From: Rallus limicola
Lineage: Eukaryota; Chordata; Aves; Gruiformes; Rallidae
Direction of reading: 5' to 3'
NCBI GenBank assembly: GCA_022605955.1
Contig: JAKCOZ010000012.1
Span: 21,113,015 to 21,177,014 of the forward strand
Length of the DNA stretch: 64,000 nucleotides
The position numbers and the translations under genes were made by a program. Below are positions 1 to 13,243 of the stretch, piece by piece (the first letter of the stretch is position 1; every line of letters begins with the position of its first letter). The notes under the pieces were generated by a model. It ran no database searches and was not told where the DNA came from. It saw nothing but the letters and a program-made list of their open reading frames with translations.

Positions 1-3000
1 TTTTTTCTCTGATGATTTAAAAAAATGTAAATGCAATGCAAATGTGGATGAAAATCACTATTACAAAAGGTAAGTTGCACTGAAATTTTAACATCTTTAT
101 TAGCAGACAAAATCCTGGAGCATCGTTCTCTGAGATGGGAACAAAGAGGCACAAGTGGTAATTAAGTACTGAGGGGCAAAACTGTGTTGAGTACTTGCTT
201 GTACTTGGCCTTGACCCACTGATTCTCCAAGAGTCAGCTCAGTTTGTGGCAGGATTACAGTAGGTAGGATTGTTTTGGAATAAAGGAAACACGGGGAGTT
301 TTTTAGATTTTAAAGCTCTCCAAATTTTTTTTTCTTTTAATTGGCAGTAGAAGAGTAAGGCACTTAAAATGCAAACTATAACAATAAGCAGGGCTTTACC
401 CTATATTTACGGCTTGTGAATAAAGATTGCACAAAGATGGTAACTTTTAATTTTGCATTAACCCAGCTTCGTTGTGCAGTGAGCGAGGCGCTGAGCTTGT
501 GTGGTGGCAGTTTGGTGAGCCTGGCACGCAGGGAGGAATGAATCAATTACTGTCTGTGCCTTGCAATGGGATGTCCCCTGTGAAATAATCTAAACCTGTC
601 AAGTGGTGACAGCTTGCTCTACCTGCACAAATAACACCATTTTGAGAAATCAAGGACTGCTGATACTGCTGTAATAGATCTAAAAGTGCATACTGATGTG
701 ATCTGCCGCTTCGTGCGAGATGGCATTTGAAGCTGCTGGTGTGCTGAATATTTCTGCTGCATCAGCTTATCATCTAAGAAATGTGGATCATATTTTTTGA
801 AGTTCAGTATCGAACAAATCTTCATCTTGTCTAGTTCTGATTCTTCAGTCCTAATAGATGAAAATCTGATTAAAAAAAAGCCTCCCATACTTCAAAAGCC
901 ACAGTGAGCTTAAGCAAATACTTGGAGAACAACCTTGAGCATCCCAAACACACGTGGCAATGTGTCCACAAACTCTATTACAGCATGTACAAACAAATGT
1001 ACTGGAGCACTTCTCATCTTCCAAAGTCCTAGAGAGGTTTCCAGAGCACTCAGCCATATCCTTTCTGTTTGAACAGAGCTTGGCAAATGTGGAGGGTCTT
1101 TTTAGTGTTTTGGCAAAAATAAAAACTGAAGGGAAAAAACTCAATTTGGTTTACAGCAAGGTGGCTATTACATTTTTTCTTTTTAGTTTTGCAGTGAATG
1201 GAGAAGTAGTGGCCAGGCTTGGAAAAACTTTGCTTTGGTTAACCTGAAACAATTTGTTCAATGCAAATTAAAATACTTGAATTGCATGGGAGTTTGGTTT
1301 AGTTTTGTTTAAATATTAACTTTATAATGAAAAATGCTACTTGAAAAATCTGATTTTCCAATATTTATGTTTTTAAATTAACTTTTTTTCTGATTGAAGT
1401 TATTTTTCATTTTGATAAGTACCTTTCATTAACTGTATTGAATTGCCATTTGGGGAGGAATTCACTTTTTGTCAAGACTTTGTCTTCTCACTTTCACCTT
1501 GAAGATACCTGGCAGAGTTGTTTGGAGATGAGTAAATGTTGCTGTTACTGTCCTGTTAAGAGAGGGATCATAGAGCCTTTAATATCTTATTGTTTTCAAA
1601 ACTTCATCCAAAAGATGAGTGAATGAGCTGCACTTCCAGCCATAACAAAATGTATATTGGTCAGTTTTAGGAGGATGTTGCTGAGAAAATGAGACTTAAA
1701 GATCTGTGAAACATCTTTCCTAAAGTGTCTGTTCATGGTTTGCTTGGTTTTTGTTTGTTTAGAGGTTTTTGTGTGTGATTTGAGCACATCTATAAATCTA
1801 AGTAAACAGCATCTAGCTGTCTCTCTGTTCTAAATATAGTGCAATGGAAAGAGAAGTTTCATTTCTCCATAACATCTCTTGAGACTTAACATTGTAGTTT
1901 TGAAACACCATTGGTTGCCTTGACACTATGTCAGAAGCCAGGTTTTTTTAAAAGAGCATTTTAGAAGTCCAGTTGACCTTGGTACCACAGTGGTCTCTGT
2001 GGGACAGTGTGGTGAGAGGCCACAGTGATGGCTGACATAGGAAGCAAAGGCAGTTCATAAAGCTAATATTTCATATTTTCTACCATTCTGATAGAAATAA
2101 AAAAGTAATCCTGAAGTGAATGATCTGTGAAGAGCAGGTAAAGACTGATCGTGATCACGTTGTAAAGGAACACAAAACTGGTCATTGCAATTGACCTTTG
2201 AGGTAGAACAGGGTCAAGAGGCTCAGCAAGGTTGTGTTTCTACTACAGCACATGCTGCACTTGATGCAGCGTGGGAGACTTTTCACTGAAGAATTTACAG
2301 TCTCAAATGATCAGCTAAAAGGTGGGACTAATGCAGCATTTGTCTTTCCATTTGACAAGGAGTTTTGCCATGAAGGGTAAAACAACATGTCCAGAGTAAG
2401 AATGGGGCAGCTGGATAATGACCACGTTTGTTGAGGTTCAGTTTGTTGCTTTGCTGCTACAGTTTTCCTCTTTGACTTATGCTGTGCATTTAATCAGGTG
2501 TGGACTGAATATCTCACTTTGAAAATCCAAACTAATAATGGATGTAAAAATCATGGTAAATGATGAGATGCAATAAGACAAGTCATATCTTCTCTAATGA
2601 CAGCATAATGAACTGAATTTAAAATGAAATCCTCTCATGAACAGTCACGGCCCATTAGACAATGAAATTTCTCGTTAAACTGACTTTTTAAAAGCACTTT
2701 GCAAAAAAGTGAAAATGAAACAAAATTACACAATATTGTTGGAAGCCACTTGCAGTCAGATCCTAGTAATCTTTCGGGGTAAAAAAAATCAACCAGCTTT
2801 AGTGACTATTTTGCTTGAGCTAGGACATAACCTCTAAAAATGTCAACTGCGAATTACATGTCAATGAAATATTTTCAGCAAGATTTAACAGCTAATATCA
2901 CCATTTATTGTCTACAATACTGTACCCATCAAGAACAGACAGAAAAAGAAATAAAAAGACAGGGAGGGTTTCTTTGCTTTTGATGATTGCTGCTTTACAT

Positions 3001-3610
3001 GGATCATGCAAAACTGGGAGAAGCACGAGGTCCCCAGATGTTGATCACAACATGTTTTGAGAGTAAAGATTTCAGAAACAGCAAGTGGGGAGACTTCCCA
3101 AAGATGACCAAAAGAAGGTGCAGGGAATGGAAATGATAGGGGAAGTAATAGTTTTTGTTGGTAAGTTTTCCACAATAACCTATTTATAGATCCCCATACT
3201 GTTATTATTGTAATCTTCAAAGCAAATTAAACACAGCTTTCTCATCAGCAATAATTATTGCGAACTGGACTTGGCAGAAAAATTTACATTGTAAAAAATT
3301 TGTCACTGTAAAGGTTCAATCATCGTGGAGGGCCAGCAGGATGTAGGTTCCTGTTGCTTGTCAGTCCCTTTGGAATCATCTAGCCAAAGGCTCATTGCAA
3401 ATGGGGCCATAAACTCCAACATTTTTAGAAATTTTACCCTTTATATTTTGTTATTTACAATTTGCATTTTCCCTACAGTTTTGACCTCTTCTATACTGGC
3501 TATTAACAGCATTTTAACCATGAGGGAAATAGGTTTCAATATCTTCTAAAAAAGTTTCTTTTGCTTCTCTTGAAGGAAAAGGTACAAGATTACTGTTGTA
3601 TTTACAAACA
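1..3610. other. AT-rich unique noncoding sequence
   Basis: No gene, RNA gene or recognisable repeat was found here. Open frames are short, occur on both strands and are rich in F, L, S and C, as expected by chance at this base composition. The overlapping frames at 851-1144 (-) and 954-1247 (+) are mutually exclusive and neither has a known domain. A consensus-like splice donor (AAAG followed by GTAAGT) lies at about 66-75 (+), but its upstream partner would be largely outside the window. The interval is read as intronic or intergenic. Confidence 0.7.
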
Positions 3611-3613
3611 TAA

Positions 3614-3643
3614 CATATATATATAAAAATATATATATATATA
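3614..3643. repeat. TA-rich microsatellite
   Basis: Alternating TA/AT sequence interrupted by a short A-run. It is a simple repeat with no associated gene. Confidence 0.85.
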
Positions 3644-3662
3644 AAATCACATTATTGTAGGG

Positions 3663-3737
3663 ATGTGTTTTTGGTTGGGTTTGGGTTGGTTTTGGGATTT
3701 TTTTGGTTTGTGTTTTTTGGTTTGTGGGGTTTTTTCA
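3663..3737. repeat. G/T-only low-complexity tract
   Basis: About 75 bases almost entirely of G and T on the plus strand, in units such as GGTTGGG, TTTGGG and GGTTTGTG, directly after the TA-rich tract. It holds several GG and GGG runs but not four evenly spaced GGG runs, so it is only a weak quadruplex candidate. It is best read as a decayed microsatellite. Similar shorter patches recur in the window. Confidence 0.75.
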
Positions 3738-3739
3738 TT

Positions 3740-6700
3740 TTAAGAAGGAGCATCTGTTCTATAGTCATTTCTACGCTTGGGTAATTCATCTAATGATTAC
3801 ATGGATGTTGGCTGGAAGACAGCACGGTACATTGTAAAGGAAGCTGTAAAGAGGCTGGTAAACACAGGCTTATACAGTTTTAAAGGAGACAAAAAGAAGA
3901 AAATATACTGTTTTGAATGATACACAATGCTGAATATCATCAGTCTGCATTTTTGAAAGAGCTGCATGTTTAGCTGCTGTCATTGTTCCCAGTGGGAGCT
4001 CTCAAACCAACTTCTTTTGAAATCTGACCATTAGAGATTATTTTGATCCACCCTTGAGTACTGACACAGAAGTTAAAGGAAATTGTTTCATCAATACCAG
4101 TTTATAATTTCAGTCCAAAGATATCTAGGGTGCTTGCATTCAGGGAGTAGCTCTGAATAGAAGGTAATTGTATATCTTATTAAATGTACGTTATCTAGCA
4201 CACGCTGTTTAGAATTGATATTTGGGGAAGGAAAAGTGAAACGGAGAGGATCCTGCCTGGAAGACTTATATGATTTTAAGGAATTGGTTAAATTTTAACT
4301 TGGTTCATTTGGACTGGGATGAAATGGAATGTATGGGTTTGTTCTCATTTTACTGTGGCGAAAATAGACCTTGAATCAGATGTCACTTTCAGTGCTAATC
4401 TGCTGCCTTTACTTTTACTGTTCCTGGTTTACAGCAAAGGAAAGAAAATTGGGACTACAGTGTTTGTGTCAGCTGGTTAACACAGGCTTGTGGCCAAAAA
4501 TAATTTTGCTGGTCAACCAAAGCATTTGCCAATAAATTATCAAATGCCCAGTTCTTCTGACCCTGAAACTAGTTATTCAGCTACTGTAGTAAGAGCTATG
4601 GAGCAATGAAAGAGCAAGTTGTCCTTTGGTTTTGCTATTCCATATGGTTAAGCAAAAATAATTGGTTTCCACCTTCAACAGATCATAGGAAATAACAAGC
4701 TGGTGCTGAAATAAAGCTCCCCAGTAGTGCTAAGGATACAGAACCAATGTGATAATAAAAATACACTAAGCATGTTAAATGAAAGCAAGCTCTGCTTTGG
4801 CAAGAGTCCTGGAAGTAGTGAGCTGAGCTACATCAGCCTTGGCTAAAGACTGAATGGAGTCAGCAATATTTAACATAAATAACAGTCCCCACTGTAGCTC
4901 CAGTTGCAGCCTTGGAGCTTTTAAAACTCTGCCTGTCCTTTAAGCATTTTCCTGCTCACAGGCTGAATTTCACTGAGAAACACTATGCTTTTAAAATAAA
5001 GAATGAAAAGTCAAATAAAGAACAAAAAGGCAAATAAAAAACAGTGCATAAAAGCCTTTAAACCTGGTGAAATTTTAGTTGCATACTATGTCTTAAGTGG
5101 AGGGAAATAAAGGAGGGAACCACACTAGCATCCTTGAATGGTGGTGGTGTACATGAAAGAAAATTAAGTAACAGTTAAGAGGCAATTTTCATTGCATTTC
5201 TGCAAGTAGTACCTTGTATAACGTTAAACGTAAGGGGCTGAAGCTCAGACTAGCATCCTTAGAACAAGCTCCTAGGATAGGTTGCACCCCGGTGTCACTT
5301 CAGTGGGCTTCATTCATTAAGCATAAACCAGAAATAAAAGTATAGCTCTGTGTGCATACACACATGCTCTGGACTAGTGCATTAATGACTGCAGAGCAGT
5401 ATTGAAGGCAGCAGGCAACAAAACACCTCACAAAATCATACCAGCTGACATAGCCCGTACCGTGGCACAATTACTTTAAACAGCTCCTGGGAATTTTCCA
5501 TCACTGAACCGTAGCCATTGGTGATGCATAAGGAAATAGCAGATCACCAGGATGATGTTAGTGATTTTGTACTGTAACAGTTGTGTCCCTGACAGAGGGT
5601 GAAGAGGTAAGGATTGTTCCTGGCAAGGGATGACTTTTTCTCAGGGATGTGTGAATTGGTCGTCAGGGTATGGAGAGGAACGCCACAGATGTCTGATTGT
5701 GCTTGGTGGGATGGGAGTGGGGAAGTGATGCTCACAGAAGAGATATTGGAAAATTTCTTTCGATAGGCTGAATTGAGTAGAAACTTGATTTGGGAGGAAT
5801 AATGGCTGAATTTGTAAGAGCATTTTGAGAGTAATGGGTTTTGTATGTAGAGCTAAAGAACTGGTAATATTTTGTGTCTGGAAGTGTGTACAGTCAGCTT
5901 TTGGAAATGAAGAAATGTCAATGAAGTCAAAGCTACTATTGCATCTGCAATAGCTGCAAGGGTGACATGGGGTCCCATAAGTGGGATAAGTGAGGAAAGA
6001 ATTAGCAGGCCAGCCGGAAATGATTTAGGCAGCTGTCTCATCTGTTCCCCAGCAGTAAGTCGTGCAGGGAGTATTGCTTCCCTTATTTCCAAGTGTAGAA
6101 ATCTCAGTAGGTAGCAAAATTTCCGTGAGGAAGAGATGACAGCTCAGGGAATGGAGTTCATAATGGAAGCAATGAAGCAACCTTATCTTCAGCACATATT
6201 TGTGCTCCCATAATATATATCTGGTATTTTATTTTCCCTACATTAGTGAAAAATAGTATCTCTTAAATGTATTTTTAAGCTAGTTCCTGAAAAAAACAAT
6301 ACATTTGTGACTGTTGGGTCTTTTTCCTCTCCACTTACCAGCTGGCAACTTTTGTAATAGAGAAAGTAAGTAACTTTTGTTTCCACAAGCTAATTGTAAA
6401 AATTGGCATCAGACTGAGGAGAGACCCAGAATAGTCTCTGAGGAAAAGGCAGGCTGAACTCTGGCCCTGTACGCTTGTTCCAATGGGAGTCATTTGCTGG
6501 GGAGAGTGTTCGCCTCCAGACTGGTTTCAGGAGAAGAGATGGCTTACCTACAGAGTTCAAACCTGGGGGCAGAGGAGTGAAGGGGAAGCAAGGAGGAGGG
6601 AGGTACAGTGTTCTTTCTAACAGGGAGTGTGGAGTCAGAAAAGACAAGACCTAGTAGGGAACCAGGTTTGTGGATGCTGCTGCTCAAGCAACATCGACTT

Positions 6701-7268
6701 GGGGGATAACACCCCAGAGTAAAGCTCTGGCTCTTTGTTTCTCCTATGGACTGGGAGAAAGTAGAGCCCAGCCGAGTGCCACTGATACAACTCTGCATGT
6801 GCACCACATTGCTCAGGTTAATACTCCTCAGCCAAAAATCATAAAAGCTAAGGGCCTTGAGTTAGTCTCAATTTAAGCCTTAATTTCTGTTGTGGCATTT
6901 GACTTTTTTGGGATGTGAACATCCAAATTACACCCAAGTCAGTGGAGATGATCATAATATTTGAAATATGGATCCTATTTGTATCACATCGTGGCTCTAG
7001 TAGTCTAACTTGATGACAACAGAGTTAAAAAACATGCACTGTGTGTACTTCCCTTCAGGGCTCATGCTGGTATTTCTCATTTCCCATAGCTGCCCTGCTA
7101 TGGCACTGAAAAGTACATTGGTTCCTGTTTCAGTTGTTTCTCCACAGCTAGATTAGGGCTGAAGCTGCAGAGGTTTGGGGTGGCAAGCCAAGGGCTCCTC
7201 TTGGCCTTTGCACCGTAGCATTTACTAGGTCCTGCTGCAAAACCCCAGGCCTGCCTTTGTGTTCCCAG
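3740..7268. other. Unique noncoding sequence, partly purine-rich
   Basis: No gene is supported. The stretch from about 5.5 to 6.7 kb is purine-biased on the plus strand, and this produces several stop-poor frames on the complement (for example 5853-6092 and 6390-6807). These are S/P/L-rich shadows with no recognisable domain. The 160 bases before 7268 are somewhat GC-richer and end in a pyrimidine-rich tract with CCCAG, described with the next entry. Confidence 0.6.
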
Positions 7269-7453
7269 TGAGTTGCAGGAGAAGCATGAAATCTTTTTCA
7301 TCAAGAACAGTGTCCGGTATGCCTCCAGCTCCCCAGCTGAGCAGCTGCCTTTTTTATCCCTCTTTGATGTGTATCCAGCAAGAGCTGTGGTCCTGCAATG
7401 CAACCGCAGCATGCTTGGTCCTCCATCAGCGGGGGGAGAAGGTCTGAGAGGAG
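7269..7453 (+). CDS. Candidate internal coding exon, unidentified protein
   Basis: This is a 185-nt segment bounded on the left by a pyrimidine-rich tract ending in TTCCCAG and on the right by GAG followed by GTAAGA, so it has both splice-site signatures. One frame, entered with one base completing a previous codon, is open throughout for 61 codons. It reads like real protein at the start, including EKHEIFFIKNSVRYASSSP and then FDVYPARAVVLQCNRS, with vertebrate-style codons such as ATC AAG AAC and GTC CGG TAT. Local GC is above the surroundings. The product is not recognised, and the glycine-rich end is less convincing. The opposite strand is also open here (7098-7505), which weakens the case. 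Alternatives are a decayed exon or a chance stop-poor GC-rich patch. Confidence 0.3.
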
Positions 7454-7639
7454 GTAAGACAAGGGAGAATAGTTGGATATGAGCAGAAGGAAATATAAAT
7501 AGCACATCACAAATGGTGATTACAGTACATTCCCTATTTATACTCCTGTCCTGACTGTTGTGTTTGTCTTAAAGCTTTTAGAAACAGAGGGTTTTTTAAA
7601 AAGCACGAGTGGCGAGGCATTAATCAAATTCCTACTAAC

Positions 7640-7960
7640 CTGTCCTTTTGATCTAGTCTAACATCATTTTCTGAAGCATTTATCTTCCAGCATGTGTCCC
7701 CAACTAGTTTTAAACTGTGATAAATTGGATGTTATGTTGTTCCTTCACAAGGCTATTTCATAGCCCAATGTCTAAGACAGAAACTCTTCACTTTTTGTCA
7801 CCTCTCTACCTAAATTTGACCAAAACAATTTCCTAAGTTTCTCCTGTAACTTTGTTCATACCACTATGCAATTGATTAATTCTCTCAGAACTGAAAAATT
7901 TCTCCTGATGAGTATTTTATTTTTACCTTCTCTGAATAATTTATTCTCCATAGGTTTAAT
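7640..7960 (-). repeat. Probable ancient CR1/L3-like LINE relic
   Basis: The plus strand resembles the complement of old amniote CR1/L3 elements. The order is an AACTAGTTTTAAA-like block, then GGCTATTTCATAGCCCAAT, then a block like CTACCTAAATTTG, then TTTCTCCTGATGAG. The same blocks in the same order are typical of the 3' third of these elements. The copy is highly diverged and no open frame survives. The call rests on remembered family consensus, so a RepeatMasker run is needed. Confidence 0.45.
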
Positions 7961-9780
7961 TTCCATGAAAAGGCACATATATTTTACTAAAAAGAGCTAT
8001 TTATTTTGTTTTGCTAGAACTTAGGGAGAAAGATGTCTCACATAAGCCATTTCCTGATAAATCTGGAGTGGATTTTTAACATCAGGATGGAAATACATTC
8101 CTAATAAAAGAAAATAAATCCCTCCATCCTTCAGCCTGCAAATGGCTAGGAACTAAAATGTTTACATGCCTGTTATTGCCATCACTTATACAATCTAATT
8201 CTACAGTGCTGGGACCACTACTCTATAAATTTCAATTATACTATTAGCAATAGCTCTTCAGTGCAGTAATTGGTACACTCACTTTATCTAATGGAGAATT
8301 TTTCCTCTAATTGACTTCAAATTTATCATATAAATGTCAAAGCCAAATTTTCCTATAATAACCTATTATCTCTGCTGTTCTAGCTCACTGCACTCACAAG
8401 AAACAGCAATAATAATCTTTTGAAATAATGAAGGACAGCAGCTTAATTCACAAAGTGCTGAAAAGAATGACAGCTACTTCTTACCTGTCAAAACCAGAAA
8501 CTTTTAATATATTCATTTAATTAGACTACAGGTCCCATTCTCATGATATTTTTCCTCTCACTATAATATAAGGATGAATCTGGCTTTTGCTAGAAAATGA
8601 GAAAATCTGGTGTTTAGATGATGGACTTCCTGTGAACATGTTTTTAGACAAGTATTTCCATTATCAGAGGCTTTCAACTTTCTTTCCTTATTTTATATAG
8701 AGTAATCAATTGTAAGACAAGAAATAGGCTATTATACCATGACATACAAGTGGCAAAGACACAAAGAAAGAGGCTTTTTAATGTGTAAATGAATTTTTGA
8801 GAATAAATACAGGGAAAAAATGATGCAAGTATACTCATCAATCCCATACGTTGGAGCAGGTATATCATCATATCAAGTTATAGAAAGGAAATTTATAGTT
8901 AATTAATTCTGTAAGTCTAGGCTGCTGTATAGAATGGCATAATGCTGAACTTGAGATGGGTCATAAAATGGTAAACTTGGATTTGTATTTCTTAAAATTT
9001 CTTATTGGTCTGAAGACTTTTGAGAATGTTTTCTGCAAGATATGGCTTTTGGTTCCTCTCTTTGCTCACAGGTAGAGGAATGTAGTACCAGGGACTGGGT
9101 CATAACCTGTTGAGGCCAAAGAGTTGCTGCAGCAGCTGCTCATGAGTGTTTCTGTCACCATTGATTACCAATGTTATTCTTCATAATTGGAAAGTTGTTA
9201 CCATCAATGAGTTTGCCTACCTGTCCTCCCTTGACAGCCGACACCTGCACAGAATAGTTCCCTCCACTCCTACACCACATTACACTCTGAACCATACCTG
9301 GCTAAAAATCTTTCTGGATTGATTCTTGGAAATGAATAAATAAGGTGCAGTTTCTGCTTCCTAAGAAATACAATGACACTACCACTATAAACTTATTTTG
9401 TACGTGTCAGGCACCATAGAGAGAAACTGATTTAAGTTTAGGTAAGAGGCTAAATTTTAATGCTGAGATTTTATGTGACAACATCTCAACTTGCCCTAGT
9501 GATGCAATTAAGTTTACCACATTTATGTTTCTTGGACAGAAGTAACATAGAAGAAAAGTGTAGCAGGGTTCAGCATACTTGCAGACATGAGCTACACATC
9601 AGAAGTAGTCCTGAAATGTTACTTGGACAAAATTTCCAGCAAAAAAGAAAAAAACAGGGTACAATCATATGAAACAGGAAGCTATGGTACCCCTCTGTAT
9701 GTCCCATGTGGCAAACCTTTACACAGCTTTATCTGAAGAGTAGGAGTTACTTAAGTTCAACTTACTGGCTAAAAATATTG
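7961..9780. other. AT-rich unique sequence with a possible conserved block
   Basis: No gene is seen. The part from about 8360 to 8540 has homeodomain-like TAATTA/TTAATT and TGACAG-type sites and might be a conserved noncoding element. On the minus strand, a segment at 8487-8590 is flanked by a TTTCTAG acceptor and a GACAG/GTAAGA donor, but its longest frame closes after 22 codons. This is listed only as an observation. Confidence 0.4.
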
Positions 9781-10052
9781 TAGGAGTTGGAAGGGACCTC
9801 CAGAGATCATTGAGTCCAACCCCCCTGCCAAAGCAGGTTCCCTAGGACAGGTCACACAGGTTGGCGTCCAGACAGGTCTGGAATATCTCCAGAGAAGGAG
9901 ACTTCACAACCCCCCTGAGCAGCCGGTTCCCTGCTCTATCACCCTCACTGTGAAAAAGTTCTTCTGCATATTGATGTGGAACTTTCTGTGCTCCAACTTC
10001 AGGCCATTGCCCCTTGTCCTGTCCCCAGACAACTGAGAAGGGGTTGGCCATT
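9781..10052 (-). mobile_element. CR1 LINE, 5'-truncated 3' segment
   Basis: Read on the minus strand this is the 3' end of an avian CR1 retrotransposon. The plus strand starts with GTTGGAAGGGACCTCCAGAG and CCCCCTGCCAAAGCAGG, the complement of the standard CR1 3' terminus, and runs toward the element's 5' side. A 69-codon minus frame (9842-10051) reads as the tail of ORF2, with the segment [16 protein letters not shown] followed by a conserved LDxxL pattern. The copy covers only about 270 bases, which is the usual 5' truncation of target-primed reverse transcription. It cannot be active. Confidence 0.93.
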
Positions 10053-10363
10053 TCCTTTTGTCTTGCAAAAGCAGTGGATATTATTTAAATTTTGATGTGG
10101 AACAGAGAAAGGAGTATAAGTTCCTGGAGTGGGCTGGAAGTGGATGAACATTCATTCTGCAGGTGCAATCTTGAATATATAAATGCAATACCTAAAAAAA
10201 AGTCCAAGTGTAGCCCTGTTCTACAGAAGTGAGCTCCTGGCAGATTGCACCACTCCTTCCTAGTGTTAGGAAAATGATTTGGCCAGAAAATACAAAGATA
10301 AAACCTATCATTAGCTTGGGAGTTATAATTGTCTCAGATCCACCTCATTGTTTGCTGCTATTC

Positions 10364-10378
10364 TTTTTTTTTTTTTTT
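10364..10378. repeat. Poly-T run (15 nt)
   Basis: Homopolymer tract on the plus strand. No target-site duplication or retroposed body is recognisable next to it. Confidence 0.9.
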
Positions 10379-13218
10379 AAGCTAGTCTAACAAGGAGCAC
10401 TTTATAAGAAAAAGACAAATGTGAGTTATCAAATCAGTGAAGTTCTACTGGCACAGATACAACATACCCTGGTATAACATATCCTTCAAACTCTGAACAA
10501 AATTAGGCACAATTGTTGAATTGCAGTTTTGCTACTATCCTTGTACCTGTATGAGTAGCAGGGATGGCACTGCCTCAGCAATGTAGTCTACCTAGTAGTG
10601 TTAAATAAGGACATAATCTTACAGTTAACTTTTTGAGAGTATAGGACCAAGCATGGAGTGCATATTAAATAGCTGCCAACTGACAAACATTGTCTAGGAT
10701 TTGTACTTAGAGATGCAAGTATTCACATAATTTGTAGCCTTCTTTTCTTAAGTTTTAGCAGTGCAATTTGTATAGTGACTTGTATTTTTCCATGTGTATG
10801 AATACTGGAAGTGTTTCTCTTTACCTGTACATAATACCTCTCTCCACACTTCACCATCCATCTTGGCAGAAAATCTAAAGCTGCAGAGGCACCATATCTC
10901 TGCTGAAAGTTTTGATGGGAGTGACAGGTCATCAGATAGATAGCTTTCTCACTCCTTTGGCATGTAGGTAGCTGAAAATCTGTATCTTCAATGTTTTGAG
11001 CCCCTGACAGAAGCTACAGCTGTACCTGAGGCTTCCCTGAAATTTAACAGCTCAGGAATATTAGGGCTATCTCAGCATACTGAGAGATCTTTATACATTG
11101 ATTAATTTGGTCTACCTTTGACCAATAGTCTGTGACTATTGCTCAGATGCAAACTAATGATTTTGCATTTTATATAATCCCATTAAGCCATTGTATCAAT
11201 TGGAACCAAAGGGACAATAGAAGAATGAAATACCATTCATTTGAAAATGATCTGACAAGTGACTGTTCTGTCTAACCAAGTCTTTTCTTTGGCAAAACCT
11301 TTTAGAAACAGATGATATTCCCTTTACTGAATGTGTTGCACTACATAAAGTATATAGTAATCAATTTGGGGCTTGCCTCTCACAGTTTTTTATTTCCAAA
11401 AGTGAATATTTATATCCTAAGGAGGCACAATTTGTTTTAAATATCAATTCTTCTCAAAATGAAGTTCCAAATAAATGGTCCAAATGGCTTAGGTAGTTAC
11501 GTGCAAAAGTAAAGGTAAGTTGAGCCCCAAGAGATGTAAGGGTTATTGAGCCAGTCTCAAACATTTTCAGGAGCTAGATTTTCCTTTATCTCCATTATTT
11601 TGCTGCATAATGCAGGTACTGTCATTCTAATGATAGGTGATTATAATCTATGTATAGAATGTTGGCTGAAGAAATGCATTAGACAATTTCAGGGGAAATG
11701 CTCATCTACCCTATTTCTTAGAGTTATAAAAATCAAATTGAAGTGCACATTCATTTCTAAAATGGTAAATGTTGCTAATATTTTTCAAAGGGCTTGAAAA
11801 TATAAAAGGACACATTCCATGCACTCAATGAATAAATGTCTAAGAGTTCAGAGGTTTTATTTAATTTGGACTCATACAGATATATTAGGTTGTGAATGGA
11901 AAGTTTGTCTGATCTTTTGAGCTCTCCTCCTTCACTTGCCCTTTTCAAAGTTTGGTCTCTTGTAATTTTGTTTCATTTTCTTTAGAGAACCAAAAAGACA
12001 GGGGTGGGAGCTGTCTTGGAAACCTTCTCTAACATTATAAATGATTAGTGGAATTATTAAGGAGTTGATGCTCAGGAGAGAAACTTTAGACATGAGAAAT
12101 GAAAAAAAGTTATAACAGGAGAGCAGGAGAGGATAGGTGCAGAGGATCAAAAAGTTGAGGGGGTGAAAAATAGAAATAAGATACGAAAAGGCAAGGAGTG
12201 AGGTATTCTGGTGAACAGGGTTTCTTGCTTCTTCAACAAATCTCTGTGGCGGTTTATCAGCCTCAACTGAAGATGATTTGACAAGTACAGAAAGTTTTCT
12301 TAGATGTAAAGTGAGAAATTTAATTTGTTAAGAATTTAACTAAAGGAAAAGGACTGTGCAAAGCCTTGAAAAAGAATAGAGTGGCTGTACAGAATGAATG
12401 CATATACTTCTTTATGGGTTGTGACAACTATACCCAAGCTAGTGTGTAATTTGTCTCTGAGGTAGGTATCCTGTCTCTGCTGTGCACTCCATCTTACTAG
12501 TTAACAGTTAGAAAGTTATGACAGAGTCTGCTTGTCACTATTGAGGATGAGTAACATAAAAATTGTGAAGTCTCCTTTTGATCATATGTTGATTTTTGCT
12601 GTTTGCTTTTGGGTTCCAACCAAACTATGATAACAGCTTGAGTATAACTGTATATGAAGTATAGAAAGCATCCATGTACTTCTCTTTTGAGGAACAGAAA
12701 TAATGTTGTCTAGTAGTAGCCTTGCATTTCTCAAGATCCAAACATGTGACATACTCCCAAAGTAATTTAACACTGTGCTGGTAGCAAGGTATTTACAACA
12801 GAATGAATCAGGATTGATCTTACAAACTCTTACATTCCTACAAATAGATAGGTGTCAATACAAGCTCTGCTCACAGCTAAGCATATGCTGTGCTGCAGTT
12901 TGCAGTAGGTTTTTATCTATTCACATATCTGTAGCTTCAGAGGTATCAAAAGTAAAATGGAAATTGTATGCCTAAATCCTTCATGTGGCTTTGGAATTAT
13001 CAGTTGTCTGCTATTCTTATTTTGCCAGAGGGGACCAAGTGGCTTCCATCAGCAGAAAAAGGGTGGTCCCTCAATTGGTGTGGGTTGAAAAGACATCTAC
13101 TTTCTTTAAAACAACAACTATGGGAAATAATTATCCCTTTATGGAAAAAAGTCCTGTCTCAAGACAGAAATGAGAAACCCAACTTCCCACATTAAAAAAC
13201 TCAAACCGGAATCTCAAA

Positions 13219-13243
13219 GAAACCAAACCAAACCAACCCAACC
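13219..13243. repeat. CCAAA-type low-complexity repeat
   Basis: Tandem AAACC/CCAAC units on the plus strand, the complement of the G/T motif seen at 3.7 kb. Simple sequence. Confidence 0.7.

Noticed and set aside
3663..3737. Telomere-like or true G-quadruplex array
   Set aside because: The G-runs are irregular and there is no TTAGGG array.
5281..5310. GGTGTCACTTCAGTGGG-like word and a similar TTACACTGGTATAAAAC at 32403, resembling old amniote SINE or MITE pieces
   Set aside because: Too short to assign to a family; could be chance.
7098..7505. 135-codon minus frame over the 7.3 kb segment
   Set aside because: It is S/P/A-rich and not protein-like. It is better explained as the stop-poor complement of the exon-like plus strand.
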